DNA from: CAIPVR01 sp049316905
GTDB taxonomy: Bacteria; Actinomycetota; Acidimicrobiia; Acidimicrobiales; Microtrichaceae
NCBI GenBank assembly: GCA_049316905.1
Contig: JBMOJH010000143.1
Location: 1 to 6,512 of the forward strand
Direction of reading: 5' to 3'
Length of the DNA stretch: 6,512 nucleotides
Shown piece after piece: positions 1-5,093 of this stretch (the first letter of the stretch is position 1; each line of letters opens with the position of its first letter). Under the pieces are notes generated by a model that was given only the letters and a program-made list of their open reading frames with translations, did not search any database and was not told the origin of the DNA. Made by a program: the position numbers and the translations under genes.

Positions 1-42
1 GCCGGCTCGGCGCTGAACATCATCCGGGCCCGCACCGCCTGA
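1..42 (+). CDS. C-terminal end of an unidentified protein (partial)
   Basis: Frame 1 reads through 13 sense codons (AGSALNIIRARTA) to a TGA at 40-42. All 13 codons end in G or C, the codon bias of the certain genes in this window, so this is probably the real 3' end of a gene that starts outside the window. It converges on the minus-strand acyltransferase gene, with 14 bp between the two stop codons. The tail is too short to assign a family, and I do not recognise it. Confidence 0.5.
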   Translation, partial: AGSALNIIRARTA

Positions 43-51
43 CCGAGCCGG
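2..51. repeat. 9-bp perfect inverted repeat between convergent genes
   Basis: CCGGCTCGG at 2-10 is exactly matched by CCGAGCCGG at 43-51, with 32 bases between the arms. The right arm begins straight after the stop codon of the partial upstream gene. It could act as a long-loop transcript end for one or both convergent genes, but the loop is long, there is no T-run, and GC-rich DNA yields such matches by chance. The function is uncertain. Confidence 0.3.
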
Positions 52-56
52 TCGCC

Positions 57-1520
57 TCAGTCGGTGCCGGGCCGCCGGTCTGCCTCGTGGCCGGCGGCGA
101 CGTCCACGTCCTCGGGCAGGATCCCCGACGGGTAGGTGCGAGCGAGTTCCTCGCGGGTGGGCGTGCGGTGCTGCCGTGCCTCGGGCGGGAGCAGGTCGGC
201 GATCGACCGCATCATGGCGGCGGTGTCCTCCCCCACGTCGGTGCCGCCGACCTCGACGGGGTGGCCCACCGTGATGCTCACGGTGGGCGGGGCGAGGACG
301 TTGGTGAGGTTCGGCAGCTTCGCGCTCCGGGGCCAGACCCTCTCCGTGCCCCAGATCCCGATCGGGATGACCGGCACACCGGTGGCGTGGGCCAGCCGCA
401 TCGCACCCCACCGGCCCCGCAGCTCCGGGTCGAAGAAGGCGGGCCCCCGGGGGATGGTGCCCTGCGGCATGATCGCCACCAGCTCCCCTGCGCCGAGCGC
501 CTCCTCGGCGGCGCGGAGGGGCGCGTCGGACCCCGTGCCGCGGTCCACGCGGATGCCGCCGAGGGCCGCCGCGAGGTCGCCGACGATCGGGGCGTCGAAC
601 ACCTCCTTCTTGCCGAGGAAGCGGACCGGACGGCCGCGGCGGGCCAGCAGGAACCCGATGGCCAGGGGGTCGAGGTAGGAGCGGTGGTTGGCCACCAGGA
701 TCGCCGGGCCCACCCGCGGGATCCGCTCCACGTGCTGCAGCTGGAACCGCACCCAGGGGAACAGCTGGCTCTGCGCCAGGAGGAAGAGCACCTGCTGGGG
801 CTCCACGCCGGCGAACTTCGGCACCCCGGCGGGCACGTCGAGGTGCACCACGGGCCACCGGCGCAGGGTGGCGATCCCGAGCATGCGGGGGTCGGGGTTG
901 ACCGCCCGCGGGTGACCCACGATCGAGAGCAGCGGCACGTCGTAGTAGCTGTCGGAGTAGGCGTAGGACAGGTCGAGGTCCACGTCGTGGCGGCCCGCCC
1001 ACTCCGCGACGGCCCGGGCCTTGCCCTTGCCCCACACGAACTCGCCGTCGATGCTGCCGTCGAAGTGCCCCTGGTCCCGGCCGTAGGTGGTGGCGATCAC
1101 GTCGTCGAAGCCGAGCGCCGCGGCGAGCGGCCGCACCAGGTCCACGGGCGTGGTGGTGGCCAGCACCAGGGGCCGGCCGGCCTCCCGGTGCTCGGCGAAC
1201 AGGTGGTGGGCGTACGGCTGCACGGCGTCCGCGAGCGCGGCGCTGGCCATGTCGGCGGCCTTGTGGACCAGTTCCACCGACCACCCCTTGGCGGCGCGGG
1301 CGCCCTGGCGGGTGAGCAGCATCGACGGGTACGTCTCGCCGATCAGGTCGAACACCTTGAACAGCGCGGACTCGATGCCCAGCCCCCGGTTCGGCAGCAG
1401 GCCGACGTGGCGCAGTGCCTCGCCGTAGATGGGCCCGCTGCCCCCGGGCAACAGGGTGCGGTCGAGGTCGAAGAAGGCGGCGCCCCGGGCGCCGGCGCGG
1501 AGAGGACCGTCGACGGGCAT
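57..1520 (-). CDS. HAD-IB phosphatase / 1-acyl-sn-glycerol-3-phosphate acyltransferase fusion (PlsC-like)
   Basis: Bifunctional protein of 487 aa. The N-terminal half is a HAD subfamily IB hydrolase. Motif I is FDLDRTLL (D18, D20, T22), motif II is the ATTTP stretch (about residues 121-125), the motif III lysine is in GKGK (about K165), and motif IV is SDSYYD (D190, D194). The C-terminal half is a glycerolipid acyltransferase: NHRSYLD supplies the HX4D catalytic pair (H279, D284), and MPQGTIPRG (around 351-359) takes the place of the usual FPEGT motif. The same PQGT form is known, from memory, in the mycobacterial fusion protein Rv2483c. By family it would acylate lysophosphatidic acid to phosphatidic acid at the membrane; the phosphatase substrate is unknown. 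The Met codon at 1518-1520 is preferred. An upstream ATG at 1587-1589 would translate the hairpin of the adjacent RNA into a proline run (HPPPP) with no family similarity. A TAnnnT box 7 nt upstream fits a leaderless start. Confidence 0.9.
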   Translation of the reverse strand: MPVDGPLRAGARGAAFFDLDRTLLPGGSGPIYGEALRHVGLLPNRGLGIESALFKVFDLIGETYPSMLLTRQGARAAKGWSVELVHKAADMASAALADAVQPYAHHLFAEHREAGRPLVLATTTPVDLVRPLAAALGFDDVIATTYGRDQGHFDGSIDGEFVWGKGKARAVAEWAGRHDVDLDLSYAYSDSYYDVPLLSIVGHPRAVNPDPRMLGIATLRRWPVVHLDVPAGVPKFAGVEPQQVLFLLAQSQLFPWVRFQLQHVERIPRVGPAILVANHRSYLDPLAIGFLLARRGRPVRFLGKKEVFDAPIVGDLAAALGGIRVDRGTGSDAPLRAAEEALGAGELVAIMPQGTIPRGPAFFDPELRGRWGAMRLAHATGVPVIPIGIWGTERVWPRSAKLPNLTNVLAPPTVSITVGHPVEVGGTDVGEDTAAMMRSIADLLPPEARQHRTPTREELARTYPSGILPEDVDVAAGHEADRRPGTD

Positions 1521-1527
1521 GCGGCCG

Positions 1528-1533
1528 AACCTA
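1528..1533 (-). promoter_or_regulatory. Candidate -10 box for the HAD/acyltransferase gene (leaderless)
   Basis: Read on the minus strand, TAGGTT lies exactly 7 nt before the ATG at 1520. This spacing would place the transcription start on or next to the A of the start codon. There is no Shine-Dalgarno sequence in the gap (CGGCCGC). No convincing -35 box is visible, because the region 17 nt upstream falls in the terminal hairpin of the C-loop RNA. This is an inference from spacing and the absence of a ribosome binding site. Confidence 0.4.
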
Positions 1534-1537
1534 CCGG

Positions 1538-1581
1538 AAAACGGCCGAAGGACTGGCGGGGGGGGATGCCAGTCCTTCAGC
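1538..1581 (-). terminator. Intrinsic terminator hairpin with C8 loop, end of the candidate 6C RNA
   Basis: On the minus strand, GAAGGACTGGC (1578-1568) pairs perfectly with GCCAGTCCTTC (1557-1547) around the loop ATCCCCCCCC. The stem can be extended by a U-G, a C-G and a G-C pair (1579-1581 with 1546-1544) to 14 bp. It is followed within two bases by TTTT (1541-1538). A long GC-rich stem and a short T-run make a plausible rho-independent terminator. It would end the RNA before the acyltransferase start codon. Confidence 0.65.
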
Positions 1582-1668
1582 GTTGCCATCGATCCGAGGG
1601 GGGGGGTTCGGACCGTGGCGGCACCGGGGGGAACAGGGGGGATGTTCGCTCACCCGGCGTTATGTGGT
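1538..1668 (-). ncRNA. Candidate 6C-type small RNA with three C-loop hairpins
   Basis: On the minus strand, three consecutive perfect inverted repeats each enclose a cytosine run. They are GAACA-T-C6-TGTTC (1647-1631), TCCGA-A-C9-TCGGA (1612-1593) and an 11-bp stem with loop AT-C8 (1578-1547). A further C-run (C6 on 1631-1626) follows the first hairpin, and CCGGG (1657-1653) can pair with CCCGG (1628-1624) to form an outer stem around it. A TTGACC-N17-TATCGT promoter predicts a start near 1668, and the last hairpin resembles a terminator, giving an RNA of about 130 nt. Known actinobacterial 6C RNAs have two hairpins with loops of six or more C, and the loops pair with G-rich mRNA. From memory, the M. 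tuberculosis and C. glutamicum copies also sit beside a HAD-IB phosphatase gene, as here. The ends are inferred. A structured 5' leader of the downstream gene is the main alternative. Confidence 0.72.
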
Positions 1669-1675
1669 GAGCAGA

Positions 1676-1704
1676 ACGATAGGCTCGAGCAAGCAATCGG
1701 TCAA
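1676..1704 (-). promoter_or_regulatory. Sigma70-type promoter of the C-loop RNA
   Basis: On the minus strand, TTGACC (1704-1699) and TATCGT (1681-1676) are separated by exactly 17 nt. Each hexamer keeps the most conserved positions of the -35 and -10 consensus. The predicted start lies near 1668 (an A), about 20 nt before the first C-loop hairpin. The spacer contains the 8-bp palindrome GCTCGAGC (1683-1690), which could be a protein site. This is the best-formed promoter in the window. Confidence 0.7.
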
Positions 1705-1726
1705 CCAAATATGGGCGATAGTTGGT
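1704..1726. promoter_or_regulatory. Candidate LysR operator (dyad) between lysR and the C-loop RNA
   Basis: ACCAAATAT (1704-1712) and ATAGTTGGT (1718-1726) form a dyad with 8 of 9 positions paired and a 5-base centre. It lies about 36-58 bp upstream of the predicted start of the divergent RNA, touches that promoter's -35 box, and reaches the first base of the candidate lysR -10 box. LysR-type regulators usually bind such a dyad next to their own gene, repressing themselves and controlling the divergent transcript. The repeat does not show a clean T-N11-A core, so the assignment is inference from position and symmetry. Confidence 0.45.
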
Positions 1727-1731
1727 ATCGT
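1726..1731 (+). promoter_or_regulatory. Candidate -10 box for lysR (leaderless)
   Basis: TATCGT lies 8 nt before the ATG at 1740, which would start the transcript on or just before the start codon. No strong -35 is visible 17 nt upstream. The box overlaps one base of the dyad at 1704-1726, which would suit autoregulation. It also argues against the alternative in-frame TTG start at 1722, since that codon would lie upstream of the transcription start. Confidence 0.4.
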
Positions 1732-1739
1732 GCAAGGCG

Positions 1740-2654
1740 ATGGATCGCCGACAGCTCCGCACCCTCCTCGCCGTGGTCGAGCACCGCTCCTTCTCGGCGG
1801 CCGCCCGGGCGCTCGGCACGGTCCAGTCCAACGTCTCCGCCCACGTCGCACGCCTCGAGCGGGAGCTCGGCGTCACCCTCGTCGACCGGGCCTCGAACGA
1901 GCCGACCGAGGAGGGCCGGGTCGTGGTCGAGCGGGCCCGGCGCATCGAGGCGGAGTTCGAGGCGCTCGAGGCCGACGTCGCCTCGCTCCGCGACGTGGTC
2001 TCCGGCACCGTCCGGCTGGGGGTGATCGGCACCACCGCCCGCTGGCTCGTGCCGCCGTTCCTGCGGTCGCTGGCCGAGCACTACCCCGCGGTGCAGGTCA
2101 TCGTGCTCGACGCCACGACCTCCTCGCTGGTGCTCGGCCTCGGCTCCGGGACGATCGACCTGGCGGTGCTGAACCTGCCCGTGGACGACACCGAACTGCT
2201 GGTGGAGCCGATCTTCGAGGAGGAACGGGTCCTGATCGCCCCGCACGGCCACGAACTGTCCGGGCTCGACTCGGTGACCCTGGCCGAGCTCGATGGCCGG
2301 GCACTCCTGCTGGAGGCGCCCGGCACCGCGTTCCGCGACGTGCTCGACGCGGCGGCCGCCGAGGCGGGCGTGGAGCTCCGGGCCCAGGCCGAGTTCGACG
2401 GCATGCGCCTCCTCACCTCCCTCGCGTTCGCCGGTTTCGGCGCCGGGATCGTGCCGGCCTCCGCGGTGCCCACCGACCTGGGCGGACCGTGGCGGGCCGT
2501 CCCGGTGGAGGGCCTCCCCCGCCGTTCGGTCGGCCTCGCCCGCCGGCGGAGGGGTCTGCTCACCGCCGCGCAGCGGGCGGCCGCACAGACGCTGCGGGAG
2601 GTGGTCCTCGGCGACGAGCACTCCCCGCCCGGGGTCCACCCCCTCGGCCGCTGA
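1740..2654 (+). CDS. LysR-type transcriptional regulator
   Basis: Protein of 304 aa, the usual length for the family. Residues 1-60 form the winged helix-turn-helix: RQLRTLLAVVEHRSFSAAAR, then the recognition helix in GTVQSNVSAHVARLERELG (about 26-44). A linker helix follows (about 62-85, rich in E, R and A), then the two-lobed effector-binding domain (about 90-290) beginning GTVRLGVIGTTARWLVPPF. The inducer cannot be read from the sequence. The ATG at 1740 is chosen because MDRRQL is the normal LysR start; an in-frame TTG at 1722 would add six residues without family support. AAGG at 1734-1737 is too close to the ATG to be a good ribosome binding site, so a leaderless mRNA is likely. The gene is divergent from the C-loop RNA and the acyltransferase, the classic arrangement for LysR target control. 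gltA, 139 bp downstream on the same strand, has its own candidate promoter. Confidence 0.93.
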   Translation: MDRRQLRTLLAVVEHRSFSAAARALGTVQSNVSAHVARLERELGVTLVDRASNEPTEEGRVVVERARRIEAEFEALEADVASLRDVVSGTVRLGVIGTTARWLVPPFLRSLAEHYPAVQVIVLDATTSSLVLGLGSGTIDLAVLNLPVDDTELLVEPIFEEERVLIAPHGHELSGLDSVTLAELDGRALLLEAPGTAFRDVLDAAAAEAGVELRAQAEFDGMRLLTSLAFAGFGAGIVPASAVPTDLGGPWRAVPVEGLPRRSVGLARRRRGLLTAAQRAAAQTLREVVLGDEHSPPGVHPLGR

Positions 2655-2664
2655 TGGAACACCG

Positions 2665-2691
2665 CACCGGATCGGCGGGTTCGACCCGGTG
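2665..2691 (+). terminator. Weak candidate terminator after lysR
   Basis: Two mutually exclusive hairpins lie 10-35 bp after the lysR stop. CACCGG (2665-2670) can pair with CCGGTG (2686-2691), or CGGGT (2676-2680) with ACCCG (2684-2688) around a TCG loop. No T-run follows. This may end or attenuate the lysR transcript, but the support is weak. Confidence 0.25.
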
Positions 2692-2758
2692 ACGACGCCA
2701 CGCGTTGCGGCTCGGTGAACTTCCGACACCACCGGCCGGGCGCGCCGCCAAGGCGCCG

Positions 2759-2764
2759 TAGGAT
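2759..2764 (+). promoter_or_regulatory. Candidate -10 box of the gltA promoter
   Basis: TAGGAT matches TAnnnT with an extra consensus A. It predicts a start near 2771 and a leader of about 22 nt carrying the GGAGAG ribosome binding site (2781-2786). The sequence 17 nt upstream is GC-rich and not a recognisable -35. No sequence fitting TGTGA-N6-TCACA (a CRP/GlxR site) was found in 2655-2793. Confidence 0.35.
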
Positions 2765-2793
2765 GGAACGAGATTCCACTGGAGAGACGCAAC

Positions 2794-4059
2794 GTGGCCG
2801 ACAGCATCACCATCACCGACAACCGCACCGGCGAGACCGTCGAGATCCCGATCATGGACGGGGGCATCGATGCCAAGGCCTATGCGAAGTTCCTCCCCGG
2901 CGTGTGGTTCCACGACCCGTCCTTCGGGGCCACGTCGGCCGCTGCGTCGGCGATCACGGAGCTCGACGGTGAGAACGGCATCCTCCGCTACCGCGGCTAC
3001 CCGATCGAGCAGCTCGCAGAGTCGTCGTCCTACCTCGAGGTCGCCTACCTGCTGATCCACGGCGAGCTGCCCACTCCGGAGCAGTTCGAGGACTGGCGCT
3101 ACGAGATCACCCACCACACGTTCATCCACGAGAACGTGCGGAAGCGCTTCATGGAGGGCTTCCACCACGACGCCCACCCCATGGGGATCCTGGTGTCGAC
3201 CGTCGCCGCGCTCAGCACCTTCTACCCCGAGGCGAAGGACCTCTCACCCGATGTGGTGATGAAGCAGGTCATCCGCCTCATCGCGAAGATGCCCACCCTC
3301 GCCGCCGGCGCCTACCGCCACTCCGTGGGCATGCCGTTCGTCTACCCCGACAACAGCCTCGACTTCGCCGCGAACTTCCTGTCGATGATGTGGAAGACCG
3401 CCGAGCCCCGCTACGACGCCCATCCGGTGCTCGCCCGGGCACTCGACGTGCTGTTCATCCTCCACGCGGACCACGAGCAGAACTGTTCGGCCACCGCGAT
3501 GCGCACCGTCGGCTCGTCGCACGCGGACCCGTACATCGCCACCGCGGCGGCCACCGCCGCCCTCTACGGGCCCCGCCACGGCGGTGCCAACGAGGCCGTC
3601 ATCAAGATGCTGCGCCAGATCGGCTCGGCCTCCGAGGTGCCCGCCTACATCGAGCGGGTGAAGCAGGGCGAGGTGCGGCTCCAGGGCTTCGGCCACCGGG
3701 TGTACAAGAACTACGACCCCCGGGCCCGGATCATCAAGAAGACCGCGGACGAGGTGTTCGAGGTCACGGGCAAGAACCCGCTGCTGGACATCGCCCTGAA
3801 GCTCGAGGAGGTGGCGCTCTCCGACAGCTACTTCACCGACCGCAAGCTGTACCCGAACGTCGACTTCTACTCGGGGCTGATCTACCAGGCCATGGGCTTC
3901 CCCATGGACATGTTCACCGTGCTCTTCGCCATCCCCCGCACCGCCGGCTGGCTCGCCCACTACATGGAGCTCCTCGCGCAGGACAGCCGCATCTACCGAC
4001 CCCGCCAGCTGTACGTGGGCCACCCCGTGCGGGACTACGTGAACATCGAGCGTCGCTGA
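2794..4059 (+). CDS. gltA: Citrate synthase
   Basis: Protein of 421 aa, close to the roughly 430 aa of bacterial GltA. It condenses acetyl-CoA and oxaloacetate into citrate, the entry step of the TCA cycle, in the cytoplasm. The signature residues are present: HADHEQNCS (224-232), the catalytic histidine in YGPRHGGANEA (H262), the second in GFGHRVYKNYDPR (H301), and the catalytic aspartate in NVDFYSG (D357). The N-terminal stretch before HDPSF is the small all-beta segment typical of GltA-type enzymes. The start is GTG at 2794, supported by GGAGAG at 2781-2786 with 7 nt spacing, and the protein then begins MADSITITDN. A separate methylcitrate synthase role cannot be excluded, but length and N-terminus favour the main TCA enzyme. 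An adenylyl cyclase gene follows after 19 bp. Confidence 0.97.
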   Translation: MADSITITDNRTGETVEIPIMDGGIDAKAYAKFLPGVWFHDPSFGATSAAASAITELDGENGILRYRGYPIEQLAESSSYLEVAYLLIHGELPTPEQFEDWRYEITHHTFIHENVRKRFMEGFHHDAHPMGILVSTVAALSTFYPEAKDLSPDVVMKQVIRLIAKMPTLAAGAYRHSVGMPFVYPDNSLDFAANFLSMMWKTAEPRYDAHPVLARALDVLFILHADHEQNCSATAMRTVGSSHADPYIATAAATAALYGPRHGGANEAVIKMLRQIGSASEVPAYIERVKQGEVRLQGFGHRVYKNYDPRARIIKKTADEVFEVTGKNPLLDIALKLEEVALSDSYFTDRKLYPNVDFYSGLIYQAMGFPMDMFTVLFAIPRTAGWLAHYMELLAQDSRIYRPRQLYVGHPVRDYVNIERR

Positions 4060-4078
4060 GCCCCCGGGTCCCGATGGG

Positions 4079-5053
4079 ATGCCGGCCCACCCAGCGGTGA
4101 CCGACCCCGACCAGCTCGACCGGCTGGCCCGGATGATCGACGAGATCGTCCTGCCCGACGCCGACCGCTACACCCTCGACGAGGTCTCGGCCCGCGCCGG
4201 GACCGATCCGCAGCTGACCCGGCGCCTCTGGCGGGCCCTCGGTTTCGCCGATCCCGGGCCGGACGACCGCATCGGCGGTGACGCCGACGTGCTGGCACTG
4301 CAGGCCGCGCTCGACTCCACCGACACCTCCGACGGCGTGGAGACGCTGATCCGCCAGACCCGGGTCATGTCGGCCGCCATGGCCCGCGTCGCGGACCTGT
4401 GGGTCGACCAGATCCGGGCGTCGCTCGACAGCGGGGAGTTCGACCGGATCGAGCAGTCGGCCGAGGCGTTCTCGGACCAGGAGCGCTTCAAGTGGCTCAT
4501 CGACTACATCCACCGCCGCCTGTTCGCCGCCGCGCTGCGCCGCGAACTGGCCAACCGCTCCGCCGGCACCGGCACCGAGCAGTCGGCGGTGTTCGCCGAC
4601 CTGGTCGGCTACACCACGCTGTCCGAGCGACTCGGCCCACTCGAGCTGTCCGAGCTGGTGGGGTCCTTCGAGGCCATCGCCTACGACACGGTGGCCGAGC
4701 ACGGCGCCCGGGTGGTCAAGACGATCGGCGACGAGGTCCTGTTCGCGGCCGACGACCGGGAGGTCGCCCTGGCCACCACCGTGGACCTGCTCCGCCGGGC
4801 CCACCGCGGTGGGTTGCCCCCGCTACGGGCCGGGATCGACCACGGCCCGGCGGTGTGGTTCGAGGGCGACCTGTTCGGCCCGACGGTGAACCGGGCGGCC
4901 CGGTTGGTGGCCGAGGCGCCCGTGGGCGCGGTGGCGGCCTCGGCGTCGTTCGCCGAGGCGGTGGCCGACGCCGGCTGGACCGACCTCGGCGTGCGCGAGC
5001 TCAAGGGGGTCGGCCCGACCGAGGTCCGGGCCCTGGCCGTGGCAGGCGCCTGA
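4079..5053 (+). CDS. Class III adenylyl cyclase with Rv1264-like regulatory N-terminus
   Basis: Soluble protein of 324 aa with no membrane segment, predicted to make cAMP from ATP. The catalytic domain spans about 167-285 and keeps all six class III key residues: metal-binding D174 (FADLVGYT) and D218 (IGDEVLF), adenine-specifying K214 (VVKTIGD) and D264 (EGDLFG), and transition-state N271 and R275 (VNRAAR). The spacing of these residues closely matches M. tuberculosis Rv1264 as I recall it. Lysine plus aspartate at the purine positions indicates ATP rather than GTP. Such domains act as dimers. The N-terminal 150 residues (YTLDEVSARAGTDPQLTRRL, then an IRQTRVMSAAMARV helix) resemble the helical regulatory domain that makes Rv1264 pH-responsive; pH control here is inference. 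ATG at 4079 lies 19 bp after gltA stops, with no promoter in between, so cotranscription is likely. The ribosome binding site is weak, perhaps indicating coupling to gltA translation. Confidence 0.92.
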   Translation: MPAHPAVTDPDQLDRLARMIDEIVLPDADRYTLDEVSARAGTDPQLTRRLWRALGFADPGPDDRIGGDADVLALQAALDSTDTSDGVETLIRQTRVMSAAMARVADLWVDQIRASLDSGEFDRIEQSAEAFSDQERFKWLIDYIHRRLFAAALRRELANRSAGTGTEQSAVFADLVGYTTLSERLGPLELSELVGSFEAIAYDTVAEHGARVVKTIGDEVLFAADDREVALATTVDLLRRAHRGGLPPLRAGIDHGPAVWFEGDLFGPTVNRAARLVAEAPVGAVAASASFAEAVADAGWTDLGVRELKGVGPTEVRALAVAGA

Positions 5054-5067
5054 GGCGTTCGCCTCGG
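5050..5067. terminator. Hairpin overlapping the cyclase stop codon, possible bidirectional terminator
   Basis: GAGGC (5052-5056) and GCCTC (5061-5065) pair around GTTC. A T-G wobble and a C-G pair extend the stem to 7 bp, with the TGA stop of the cyclase inside it. It lies in the 40-bp gap between convergent genes, where a shared transcript end is expected. No T-run follows on either strand, so efficiency is uncertain. Confidence 0.45.
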
Positions 5068-5093
5068 AACGGTGACCCGACGGCACCCGACGG

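Noticed and set aside
1521..1589. Upstream ATG at 1587-1589 as the start of the HAD/acyltransferase gene
   Set aside because: The 23 extra residues are a translation of the terminal C-loop hairpin and its flanks (including PPPP) and do not resemble a HAD N-terminus. The Met at 1520 lies 17 residues before the DLDRT motif, as expected for the family.
1722..1739. In-frame TTG start for lysR, adding six residues
   Set aside because: LysR proteins normally begin at the MDxRQL position, and the candidate -10 box lies downstream of this TTG.
2675..2691. GCGGGTTCGACCCG as a tRNA T-arm remnant or attachment site
   Set aside because: The stem and loop do not have tRNA T-arm spacing (5-bp stem, 7-base loop), and there is no acceptor stem or other tRNA arm nearby.
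2688..2730. Possible CRP/GlxR cAMP-receptor site upstream of gltA (GGTGA-type half sites)
   Set aside because: GGTGA half sites occur, but the opposite half sites are misplaced or mismatched relative to TGTGA-N6-TCACA.
1701..2876. Long open frames antisense to lysR, gltA and the other genes
   Set aside because: They are typical shadows of GC3-biased genes: low-complexity R, G, P and A-rich products with no recognisable motif, lying opposite well-supported genes.
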